From contig JAJIRX010000508.1 of assembly GCA_023853785.1 (NCBI GenBank), positions 1-36,510 of the forward strand: a stretch of 36,510 nucleotides of DNA, written 5' to 3'. This DNA is from Psilocybe azurescens. Taxonomy: Eukaryota; Basidiomycota; Agaricomycetes; Agaricales; Agrocybaceae. Below the pieces are notes generated by a model that saw only the letters and a program-made list of their open reading frames with translations, ran no database searches and was not told the DNA's origin. Every line of letters begins with the position of its first letter. Within the stretch, counting starts at the first letter, position 1. The position numbers and the translations under genes were made by a program. Shown here piece by piece: positions 21,640 through 31,035 of this stretch.

Positions 21640-22200
21640 CGTGTAGGCCAATGACAACGACAATGATGGGTACGTACGGTACGTACAACAATGGGTATGA
21701 CAGCACACAGGACGCATACAAATGATGACACCAACACGTACGCAGACCATGACAACGACACGTACAATGGCCGCGACAACGACAACAATGGCCACAACAA
21801 CCACGACCACGACCATGACGTGTACGATGGCCACAACAACGACAACAACAACGCATACGACGGCCACAACAACGACAACAACGACACGTATGACGGCCAC
21901 AACAACGACAACAACGTGTACGACAGCCACAACAACAACAACAATGTGTATGACAACAACAACAACATGTATGACAACAACAACAACAACAACGTGTACG
22001 ACAACGACAATGACATGTACAACAGCCACAACGACAATAACAACGCATATGACAGATGCAGCAGACACGACAGCACAACGTACGGACACGCCGGACGCAT
22101 ACGACGGCCACCACAATGTGTATGAAGGCCACCACAGCGTGTATGACAGCCACCACAGTGTGTACGATGGCCACCACAATGACGACAATGCGTACGGCAG
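21640..22200 (+). repeat. GACAAC/TACGACGGCCAC repeat block in K2
   Basis: Units of 30-33 bp, and 21 bp near the right side, recur. In one plus frame (21691-22125) they read as Tyr-Asp-Gly-His-Asn-Asn-Asp-Asn-Asn variants. After a frameshift near 22070-22100, YDGHHNV, YEGHHSV and YDSHHSV continue in a neighbouring frame. Just upstream, GTAAGTCG (21585) and a pyrimidine-rich GTGTAG (near 21646) could mark a short intron. Whether this encodes a protein is unknown. Confidence 0.7.
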
Positions 22201-23574
22201 GGCTACGAGCGACACGGCCATCCTCTCGCCCCCCTTTTTTCTTCTTTTTTCTTTATTTTTATCTTGTTTTCTTTTTTTTTCATGTTCATGTGCTTCTATA
22301 TTTATTTGAACCAACTATGTACCCTCTCGCCTTCTTTTTTCATCTGTTTTGTATGTTTTTCTTTTATTTCTTTTGTTTTATATATTTTTATATATTTCTT
22401 TTTTATGTTTCAGTGGTGATGAACTTCACTAGTAGATAATATTGTAGATAATAATGTAGTATATAGTTTTTAATATATTATATATACATTCTTACATGAA
22501 TTTACACTAAGAAAATACATTCCAATTAAAATCTGGCTATAGCTGGACTTTGTGAAATTCAATAAGTCTGCTCTCTGATGGCCTAAGCTGAAATATTGTT
22601 ACCCAGGTATGGAGTTCAGGTGGATTCTAATTGAACTCCACCTGGACTCCACCTGGCCTCCGGTTGGATTCAAGTGGAATTGCTTGAAGTCCATCTGGAG
22701 TCCATCTGGAGTCCACCTGAACTCCATCTATCAAAGATAACTTTCTGAACACTTGGATATGTTCCAGATGGAGTCCATGTGGAGTCCACCACTTCTGTAT
22801 GGAGTTGGTGGACTCCACATGGAGTATATGGGTGGAGGTAAAGTACACGTCCTCCCAGAGCATGCGAGCTTAGGCAGCCGACTACGTTGTGCTGCCTTCA
22901 CTCATTTTTGGAGATGAACCTTAAAGTGTTCACCTTCTGTTAGGCTCCCACTGGTGTTGGCTGACTCAACTGACGTTGGGCATTGTGTGGGGGTCTTCGT
23001 TCGGCCGTCTTGATTGGCATGGGCCAATTATCTGTGTGGCTTGTGGTTGTTTGGATTTGCTGGGTAGTAGGCCATTTCAACGGGGCCTGTTTGCCACAGT
23101 GCATTGGTGTTCAACTCACTGCTCCCACCCAGGACCTGGACCACATTACGAATGGCGTTGAGTATGTGGGAACCAGAGAGAGCTGGTACTGCTAGTCTTG
23201 GCTGCTGGACTTGGGCTCCCCACGCCCTTGTTAGTTATCTCCTGCTGGTGCTGCATCCGCTTCACCCCAGGCTTCCTAAAGCTAGGGTCACTCCTAGCTT
23301 ATATCCCGCAAGGTTTTTCTTTGTAGATAGGTTCATTTCTTTGCTTCCTACTCTGCATTGAGGTTGGCGTTATATCCCCACAGTAGCTACCCTGTTATGT
23401 GTTCAGCACGGTCATTTATCGTAGACTGCAGTGTTTCCAGCGGACTCTTAGTAGTTTTGGCAAACAGTTTCTTAGTAGTTACCTGGTCAGGCACTTGTAC
23501 TTAGCGACCGGACTGCTTTCAGCACCGGTATACAAATTGATGATTTTTTTTTAAAAAAAAGAGTTCCTGCTTGG

Positions 23575-24440
23575 TGTAGGCATCACCAGAGATTGCAAAT
23601 TGCACACAATCGCTCTACACCAATGCCAGTTCATTCTAGACATTCTAGAATGCTACAATATGACGGATTGCAGTCCTGTGTTGACTCTTATGATTCCTGG
23701 CACCGTTCTCACCAAGGAAATGGGCACTTCGTCACCAGAAGATTTGCAATTCATGCAAAATGTTCCCTATCTCAGCTGCATTGGTTCACTTCAATATCTT
23801 GCCTCCATGACCCACAGTGACATTGCACATGTTGTTGCCTATCTTGCATGCTTTAACAGCAGTCCTGGTCTGAAACACTGGGCAGCACTCAAACATCTAT
23901 TACGCTATTTGAAGGGTACACTTGAGCACAAGCTGCACTATTTGGGTGAGCTGGGTCTAGACATGTTCAGCACCTACTGCGATGCGTCTCATGGCGACTG
24001 CAAAGACACTGGACGCTCTACAGGTGGTTATTTGACGATTATGGCTGGTGGTGCAGTTGGCTGGTGGTGCGGTTGGCTGGAGCAGCAAACTGCAGGGAAT
24101 TGTTGCACTTTCCACCACTGAAGCAGAGTTCATTGCAGCTGTTGAAGCAGGCAAGGAGATTGCATGGATGTGCAACATTCTGCATGAATTTGGTTATCAC
24201 ATTGACAAGCCTTCCACTCTTCACATTGACAACCAATCTGCGATTAGCATCTCCAAGAATCCTGAACACCATGAACGCATGAAGCATCTGGACCTGTGCT
24301 TCTACTGGCTGCGCAATGCAGTAAATGAAAAGATGATTGACCCTATGTTTTTTCTACTGATGAGCAAGTTGCAGACATTCTTACCAAGGCTCTGCCTGCT
24401 GCAAAGGTTGAGTTTTGCAAAGAGGAGATGGGGATTTATG
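23575..24440 (+). pseudogene. Copia-1 RT C-terminus and RNase H
   Basis: This resumes the copia pol frame after LINE C with GITRDCKLHTIALHQCQFI. YLSCIGSLQYLASMTHSDIAH, HWAALKHLLRYLKGTLEHK and YCDASHGDCKDTGRSTGGY follow; the last is the RNase H first catalytic motif (near 23979-24025). A 16-bp tandem duplication (24045-24060 copied at 24061-24076) shifts the frame inside AGGAVGW. The domain then continues with LQGIVALSTTEAEFIAAVEAGKE (second catalytic Glu) and HIDNQSAISISKNPEHHERMKHLD (third Asp). The C-terminus is frameshifted near 24350. In an active element RNase H degrades the RNA template. Confidence 0.85.
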
Positions 24441-24494
24441 TTTAGAGTATATTTCATTCTTTTTATTTCTGAGACTGTTCAGATCATGGGGGAT

Positions 24495-24744
24495 GTTAGA
24501 ATTGATATTTCAGACTCAGACTGATAAGATCACATGACAGACACCTATGTAGCTGTAGCACACCGCTTGAACTCCTTAGTTACTCACTTTGGACTTCAGG
24601 CAGATAGATAGCTTAGTTCAGCCTCAATACATCAGTTACTCACTTCGGACTTCAGGCCCTCATTGCCACTCTGTCTGATACAGTGTGACCACAAAACTCG
24701 GACCACAGGTGTCTCATATGTTTCCGAACTCGCCGCCTTTAACA
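24495..24744 (+). repeat. 3' LTR of copia-1
   Basis: The LTR begins TGTTAGAATTG after a purine tract (ATGGGGGA, 24487-24494) and ends CGCCTTTAACA. It aligns with the copia-2 LTR over its start, the duplicated AGTTACTCACTT-GGACTTCAGG segments (24580-24656) and its 3' end. Confidence 0.82.
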
Positions 24745-25470
24745 CTATTGCAGCCTCCTTCCTGTTCAGCGGCAGGGCAGAGCGCTGGCGTGCTCGGCAT
24801 GTCACAGGCAAAGTCACCACGCCTGATGCAGAACTATATGCCATTCGTTCTGCAGTTGTCAATGTGACTTCGTGTGATGATTGTACTGACATTTACATAT
24901 TCACAGACTCGATGGCCTCTGCCCGACAAGCTGTTGATCCTTCTATCCACTCCAGACAGGGCCACTCTGTGGCTGTCTGTGAGGCTCTTCAGACCTGGTT
25001 CACCCGCAAGGATGGCCAGTCAATCACCTTTGTGTACGTCCCCTTCGCGATTGCAGTGGGACTTACACTACAAAGCACACGAGTATGCAACCGAACTCAT
25101 AGTCCCACTGGGCCCCACCCAGCTACATCATTTGACAGCCTGCGTATGCAGGCTGCCCTCTCTCGAGGCACTTTCTGGAATGTCATGTTCCAGGACCCTG
25201 AATATTGAGGTCAGAACTTCCTCCACCTCAAAACTGTTGACAGGGCAGTTGCTCAGCCTGGGGGTAAAGACAACCCCTGGGTTCATTTCACAAACATGAG
25301 CTCTCCACAGCTCTATGCATGCATGTGTAGGTGTATTCTGAATCATGTGCCCATCGGGTCTTACTATTCCCGGTTCAATCTTAATGATGGTGAAACATTG
25401 TGCCCGTGAAGGTGTCCTTGGGAAACTCACATGCACATCCTAATCTGTAAACGGACTTATCGTCCTGCCA
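24745..25470 (+). pseudogene. LINE E RNase H, linker and Cys-His cluster
   Basis: The frame opens at TIAASFLFSGRAERW. It shows the second acidic motif DAELYAIRSAVVNVT, then IYIFTDSMASARQAVDPSIHS with the third Asp, up to about 25040. A frameshift near 25050 precedes LQWDLHYKAHEYATEL, and another precedes SSPQLYACMCRCILNHVPIGS. The cluster reads CP*RCPWETHMHILIC, with a TGA replacing a conserved codon and Arg for Gly. The first acidic motif is upstream of the copia-1 insertion. It is inactive, but this copy keeps the RNase H acidic residues best. Confidence 0.78.
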
Positions 25471-25628
25471 GGGCTTGCGAGCTTAGGCAGCCAACTATGT
25501 TGTGCTACCTTCACTCATTTTGAAGATGAACCCTAAAGTGTTTGCCTTCCGTTCGGCTCCCACCGGTGTCAGCTAACTCAACTGACATTGGGCATTGTGT
25601 GGGAGGTCCCCATTCAGTGGTCTTGATT
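24745..25628 (+). mobile_element. LINE E: 3' part of the outermost LINE
   Basis: LINE sequence starts directly after the copia-1 LTR inside RNase H. It continues through the linker, the Cys-His cluster and the first part of the 3' UTR (GGCATTGTGTGGGAGG near 25591). It breaks at TCTTGATT (25628), where LINE C and D continue TGGCATGGGC. There the antisense LINE F begins. The 3' end of LINE E must lie right of the window. Confidence 0.85.
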
Positions 25629-28600
25629 TAAAAATTTTTTTTTTTTTTTTAAATCATCAATTTGTATACCAGTGCGTGAAAGCAGTCCGGTCACTAAGTA
25701 CAAATGCCCGACCAGGTAACTACTAAGAAACTGTTTGCCAAAACTACTAGGTGACTGTTGGAAACACTGAAGCCTACAATAGATGACCGTGCTGAACACA
25801 TAATGGGGTAGCAACTGTGGGGATATAACACCAGCCTCAATGCAAAACAGAAAGCCTATCTACAAAGAACAACCTCGCAGGATATAGACTAGGAGTGACC
25901 CTAGCCTTAGGAAGCCTGGGGTGGAGCAAAAGCAACACCAACAGGAGATAACTAACAAGGGTGAGAGGTGCCCAAGTCCAGCAGCCAAGACTAGCAGTAC
26001 CAGCTCTCCCTAGTTCCTGTATACTCAACACTGTTTGTAATGCGGCCTAGGTCCTGAGCAGGGTAGGTGAGTCAAACACCGAAACCAGTAGTGAGCCAAG
26101 TCCCACCAAAATGGCCCTTCCCCAGGAATTCTCAAACAACCACGAGCCAGATGGATAATTGGCCCATGCCAATCAAGGCCACTGAACAAGAACTCCCCCC
26201 ACAATGCCCAACGTCAGTTGTCAACTGACACCCATGGGGGGAGTTGAGCGGAAGGCAAACACTTTCAGGTTCATCTCCAGAAATGAGTAAAGGTAGCACA
26301 ATGTGGTTGGCTGCCTATGATCGCATGCCCTGGGAGGATGGTAGGTCCGTTTACAGGTAAGGATATGCATGCGGGTTTCCCAAGGACACCCACACGGGCA
26401 CAATGTATGACCATCATTAAGATTCAACTGGGAATAATAAGACCTGATGGGCGACATGATTCAGAATACACCTACACATGTGTGCGTAGAGCTGCGGAGA
26501 GCTCATGTTTGCGAAATGAATCCAGGGGTTGTCTTTACCCCCAGGCTGGGCAACCATCCCGTTGACAGTCTTGAGGTGGAGAAAGTTCCTGCCTCAATAT
26601 TTGGGGTCCTGGAATAAGACATTCCAAGAAGCATCACAGAGAGAGCAGCTGCATGCGCAGGCTGTCAAATGATGTAGCTGGATGTGGGCCCAGTGCAACT
26701 TTGAGTTTGGTTGCATACTCATGTGATTTGTAATGCAAGTCCCACTGCAGGCACAAAGGGACGTACACAAAGGTGATTGACTGGCTATTCTTGTGGGTGA
26801 ACCAGGTCTGAAGAGCCTCACAGACAGCCACAGAGTGGCCCTGTCCGGAGTGAATAGAAGGATCAACAGCTCAATGGGCAGAGGCCATTGAGTCTGTGAA
26901 TATGAAGATGTCCGTGTATTCATCACGTGAGGTCGCATTGACAATTGCAGAACGAATGGCATATAGTTCCGCATTGGGCACGGTGACTTTGCCTGCGACA
27001 TGTCAGGCACACCATTGCTTGACTCCGCTGCTGAACAGGATGGAGGCCGCAATGGCTTGATACCATCCTGAGAGGGGCAGACTTGTGTCTGTCCCTGCAT
27101 AATATGTCCTGATATTCTGAGATTTTGTCCCATAGCTTATTGAGGGTGTTTGATGCGCTGCTTCAATTCCTTGTCAGCATCGCCACAAGAAATCTTGCAG
27201 TCATCAAAATGGACTTGGTCCGCAAAGCAGTCCATAAGTCAAACACCCAGTTGTGAGAGTGGGTTCATCAGGAGTAGGGTCTCCGTCAGGGCAAAGACAT
27301 TAGTGTCAGACTCAAAGAGAGTTCCACTAGTGCGAAGATCTCTGGTTCAGACATGGTCTGAATTGAGAGGAAGGGTGTGGCACAATAGTGCCACAGTTGA
27401 AGCGAGAGAGGAAGGCCCTCACTGGGTGGGTCGGGTTCAAGGTGGCAAACCGATAATCGGCTTGCTCAGATAGATGACAAAGAAGGAGATTGATGGGTGG
27501 AGGCCTGCAAGGGCCTCCACTCCACCAGTTGGAGAAGTGCGAATGCACCAGTAATCCACAATGCAGTGTTCCACTGCATTACAGAGAGATGATGGAGGGT
27601 ACCTTTGGAGCAGGCAGCCACAAAGTACCAAAGACAAAAGCCATACGTGACTATAGAGAGCACGCAGGCACGATAGAGGACGCACTTCTGAACAGGGAAC
27701 AAACCTTGAGTGGAGCTACCAAGCATCTTCATTGCCTTAATGGTGGACAAAGCCTTGGTGGAGTAATATCAGACATGCTCTGTAAAAGTGAGCTTGCAAT
27801 TGAAGTAGAAGCCCAAGTACCGCCAGTACAGCTTGGGTTTGAGTGGGGTTGCACTGGTATATGGAGCATAGCCCAGATCAACAGGGGGATTGTCTTTGGA
27901 GTGCGACCAGTTGAAGTGAAATACTTCAGACTTGTCATGCTCCAGTGTGAGTCCAAATTTCTTGAACACCTCGAATATGAGACCATATGCTTGTTTAAGG
28001 GCAGCACAGTTGTTGAGTAATGACTTCGATTGCACAATGAGGGTGCTATCGTCAATGTATGAGAGTAGGAAACACCCATGGGTGAGTGGATCCTGTTCAA
28101 AAAGCCTTATGATGAGGGTAAGATAAAGGGCAGAGAGGACTGGGGACAGGGCTCCGCCCTGTCCCACTCCTCCATCCACCTGATAAAGGTCTGAGACAAA
28201 GTTGCCCCATGCATATTGCATAGAGTGACCGACCAGGTAGTGGGAGAAAAATTTAACAACATTGTTGCTAAACCCCATCTTCTGGAGAATAGCCATGAGA
28301 ACCTCATGGTTGAGTGACGGGAAGAACTGAGCAACATCAAATGCAATGATGCTAGTCTTCAGTCCCTTGGCCCACCCAGCATACACCATGTGTATCAGGA
28401 TGAGGCCAGCATTTTTGGTGGATCATTGACGGATCCCTCCAATCTGATTTGGATGGAAGACGTCTGAGGCAATGTTGTCCAACTGAATGCAATTGGAAAG
28501 CATTTTCTCACTCAATTTACCAACGGTATTCAGGAGCACAATGGGCCTGAAAGCCTTTGGGACAGAATAGGAGGCCTTGTTCAGTTTCAGGATGATAACC

Positions 28601-28699
28601 GACATGGACTCCTTGAAGTGCTTAGGCCAGTGCCCAACCTGAAGGCAGACATTAGCTAGCGAGAGTAAGACAGTGAAGACGTGGGTGGGCCCATGCATC
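25629..28699 (-). mobile_element. LINE F: antisense LINE, 3' half, interrupted by K3
   Basis: Read on the minus strand, ORF2 runs from the RT (28699) through RNase H and the Cys-His cluster (to about 26340). The 3' UTR (26340-25655) and an A-run tail (25653-25635) follow. The 5' half with ORF1 and endonuclease must lie right of K3, outside the window. It inserted into the 3' UTR of LINE E. Its own TSD cannot be checked because the partner is off-window. Confidence 0.85.
26340..28699 (-). pseudogene. LINE F ORF2: reverse transcriptase, RNase H, Cys-His cluster
   Basis: From 28699 the minus strand reads GPTHVFTVLLSLANVCLQVGHWPKHF, then RPIVLLNTVGKLSEKMLSNCIQ. A stop follows ASDVFHPNQIGGIRQ. 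The segment 28389-27769 is the best RT palm in the window. It has SIIAFDVAQFFPSLNHEVLM, VGQGGALSPVLSALYLT (the glycine block intact, unlike LINE A and C) and the catalytic YIDD at 28048-28059. RNase H follows at about 27130-26800 with frameshifts. The Cys-His cluster CPCGCPWETRMHILTC lies near 26365-26410. The open RT suggests a younger copy than LINE A. Confidence 0.82.
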
Positions 28700-28734
28700 G
28701 AGGTCTTTACACGGCCCCCCATTTTTTGGTCGGA

Positions 28735-29105
28735 CTCGGTCGGACTCCGTCGGACTCCGGTCGGACTCCGTCGGACTTTCTATATTCAGAATGACAATTT
28801 TTCTGGTCTAGGACAGCTGAAATTTTCCGGTGAGATTCCGGTGAGATTCCGGTGAATGTCCGACCGGACTACAAGTCCAACGGACTGTCCGGGTGGACTG
28901 TCCACTGGAATAATGCCAAACCAGCAGTCAAAGTCCAACGGAAATGACCAGACAGGACCAACGGAAGTCCATCGGAATCCCACCGGACATGACCATTGGA
29001 ATTCCAACAGACAAGACCAACAGAAGTCCAATGGAAGTCCAACGGAAGTCCAATGGAAGTCCAATGGAAGTCCAACGGAAGTCCAACGGAATTCCAACGG
29101 ACAGC
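28735..29105. repeat. Left subterminal TCCGTCGGA/TCCAACGGA array of K3
   Basis: Repeats of GTCGGACTCCG (28732-28780) change inward to GTCCAACGGA, GTCCAATGGA and GTCCATCGGA (28875-29100), typically spaced 11-12 bp. TCC and GGA stay fixed and the middle bases vary. Confidence 0.85.
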
Positions 29106-29689
29106 AAGCAGAGGGTTGTTCATATTAGTATTAATAAAAAGAAAATATTAATAGAAAAATAAAACTTAGATCAATGAAAGAGTTATCACACATAGAACAC
29201 AGTAGAGAGTATAGAGTCAATAGACTGATATATTTTTCTGAGTGTATATGGTCCTTATCAACAGAATTCTGTATTTTGTTCAGTCCGCAGGGTGAGCAGT
29301 CCGATGTGACACATTCAAAGTCACATGACTCAAATGTTTGTGAACCTGTGGCACGGATTAATTTCTTCCCACCCTTCATCTTTTCCCCCACCACCACCCA
29401 CCTTTCCCCTCCCCCCCCCCTCATTGCGTAGGCGGCTGTTCACGGCGAGGAACGAGTGTGGTGGGCCCCACCGGTAAGTCATCCGCCCCTGTCAGAACGA
29501 GTCAGCCGCTAACGGATTACCCAGTAGGTTTCCCCCCCCAGCGGACTCTGCGTGGGGCTCGCAACACTCGCCAATACGTGAGCGGCGCCCCAGCGCCCAC
29601 GCCGTTCGAATGCCCGTCGCCTGCCGATTCACCAACAGCGCCCAGCGCGCATGCTTTTGGGATCCCATACCTTGCTGAGTCGAGCCAGC

Positions 29690-30536
29690 GCTGCCCGTGA
29701 GCCCCCTCTCCTCTTTACGTTCTGCATTCACTGACCCTCGTTTCACAGTGCCATCCCCCTGTTTCTCATGCGACAGCTCACCGTGCCCTCTCGGACGGCC
29801 GCCTCCGTTTCGCATACGGTACCCGTCCCTGCCCCCTTCGGATCGTCATCCCCCGCCATTTTGCATGCGACAGCGTACCGTGCCCTCTCGGATGGCCGTT
29901 GCCCTCCGTTTCGCATACGGTACCTGTCCCTGCCCCCTTCGGATCGTCATCCCCCGCCGTTTCGCATGCGACAGCGCACCGTGCCCTCCGTTTAGCATAC
30001 GGTACCCATCCCTGCCCCCTTCGGATCATCATCCCCCGCCGTTTTGCATGCGACAGCGCACCGTGCCCTCTCGGACGGCCGCCCTCCGTTTCGCATATGG
30101 TGCCCGTCCCTGCCCCCTTCGGATCGTCATCCCCCGCCATTTTGCATGCGACAGCGTACCGTGCCCTCTCGGATGGCCGTCGCCCTCCGTTTCGCATGCG
30201 ATACCCGTCCCTTCCCCATCGGATCGTCACCCCCTCCCGTTTCGCATGCGACAGCATCCCGTGCCCTCCGTTTCGCATACGGCACCCGTCCCTGCCCCCT
30301 TTGGATCGTCATCCCCCCGCCGTTTCGCATGCGACAGCATCCCGTGCCCTCCGTTTCGCATACAGCACCCGTCCCTGCCCCCTTTGGATCGTCATCCCCC
30401 GCCATTTCACATGCGACAGCGCACCGTGCCCTCTTGGACGGCCGCCCTCCGTTTCGCATATGGTGCCCGTCCCTGCCCCCTTCGGATCGTCATCCCCCGC
30501 CATTTTGCATGCGACAGCGTACCGTGCCCTTTGACA
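29690..30536 (+). repeat. CpG-rich minisatellite of 82/100-bp units in K3
   Basis: The marker GGATCGTCATCCCCCGCC (or a close variant) starts at 29840, 29941, 30023, 30121, 30221, 30303, 30386 and 30483. Spacings are thus 101, 82, 98, 100, 82, 83 and 97. The ~17-bp difference is an optional CTCGGACGGCCGCC-type segment. CpG is abundant here, unlike in the flanks. Long frames exist on both strands through composition only. Confidence 0.85.
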
Positions 30537-30790
30537 GTGCCATTGCCCTCAGTTTTGCATGTCCCACCCATCCTGTCCCATTTCATAGTGCCATTGCCTT
30601 CTGTTTTGCGTACTACACCCACCCTGTCCCCTTATGTAGTGCCATTGCCTTCTGTTTTATATACTACATCCACCCTGTCCCCTTATGTAGTGCTGTTGCC
30701 TTCCGCTTTGCATACCACACCCACCCCATCCCCTTTGTAGTGCCATTGCCCTCTGTTTCACACCCACCCTGTCCAATTTCGTAGTGTAGT
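30537..30790 (+). repeat. Five ~51-bp repeats following the minisatellite
   Basis: Units starting GTGCCATTGCC at about 30537, 30588, 30639, 30690 (variant) and 30740 look like shorter, CpG-poor relatives of the 82/100-bp unit: GTGCC...GTTTTGCATAC...CCACCCTGTCCC. They end about 240 bp before the first K3 gene start and could form part of its upstream region. Confidence 0.75.
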
Positions 30791-31035
30791 TACTTTCCTA
30801 TACATACATGTTGTAGTTAGCTTTGTTATCTACTATTTTCAAGCTCTCAGAATGTCTGGTTTAGCATAAAACAGAAATTTTCGTCAGGTTGGACTTAGAA
30901 TATTTTTGAGAACAGCAGTTTCCGGTGAGAAAGGGCTTATGTAATGTCTGCCCAACTTGACAAGTTGCATGATCTGTTATCTCTTCCTTCATCCACCACC
31001 ATCTAAGCTCATCCTAGTGACCTAGCCTCCTTACT

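Larger units (their letters stand above)
20709..22848 (+). mobile_element. K2: non-autonomous KDZ-like transposon in LINE C
   Basis: The TSD is ATCCTCCC (20701-20708) versus GTCCTCCC (22849-22856), one mismatch. Left end GAGGTCTTTACCTC; right end, in reverse, GTGTACTTTACCTCC. Subterminal arrays of TCCATGTGGA, TCCACATGGA and TCCATATGGA lie at 20735-20960, and of TCCACCTGGA, TCCATCTGGA and TCCACATGGA at 22612-22825. Positions 21000-21260 hold AT-rich DNA and a tRNA-like sequence. GGAGCCAGGC...CCAACCCGAC near 21373-21403 is shared with K1 near 17229-17257. A GACAAC-rich repeat block follows, then a T-rich tract (22230-22420) and AT-rich DNA. No transposase is seen. It sits just after the Cys-His cluster of LINE C ORF2. 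Confidence 0.85.
13000..23560 (+). mobile_element. LINE C: Tad/I-like non-LTR retrotransposon with four nested insertions
   Basis: Borders are exact: GAGTTCCTGCTTGG at 12986-12999 and 23561-23574. The 5' end is truncated inside ORF1 and the 3' end is T8A8. Removing the four insertions leaves about 5.76 kb of LINE: ORF1 (13000-15061), ORF2 with EN, RT, RNase H and Cys-His cluster (15063-20700), and a 3' UTR at 22857-23560. The nested insertions are LINE tails at 13735-14002 and 14391-14895, and the transposons K1 (16649-18497) and K2 (20709-22848). It is the most complete ORF2 in the window. Confidence 0.92.
12089..24744 (+). mobile_element. Copia-1: Ty1/copia retrotransposon, pol 3' part and 3' LTR, split by LINE C
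   Basis: Element sequence is at 12089-12999 (pre-RT linker and RT) and 23561-24744 (RT end, RNase H, purine tract, LTR). The 10.5 kb between them is LINE C with its nested insertions. Everything 5' of the RT lies beyond LINE D and the left window edge. The right border is the LTR end at 24744, followed by CTATTGC, which continues LINE E (LINE C reads CAAGCTATTGCGG at 19978-19990). Copia-1 therefore inserted into the RNase H region of LINE E. Confidence 0.85.

Noticed and set aside
21261..22314. Long minus-strand frames of Val/His/Cys/Leu strings in K2, resembling membrane proteins
   Set aside because: They are antisense readings of the GACAAC repeat, and all three frames are open. The hydrophobicity is a by-product.
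29697..30784. A 347-codon plus-strand frame and overlapping frames through the K3 minisatellite
   Set aside because: The 82/100-bp unit lengths shift the frame between repeats, and other frames are equally open. No conserved protein is seen.
17260..30790. Tandem repeats as possible CRISPR arrays
   Set aside because: Units are contiguous and vary throughout. There are no unique spacers of constant length, and the context is eukaryotic.
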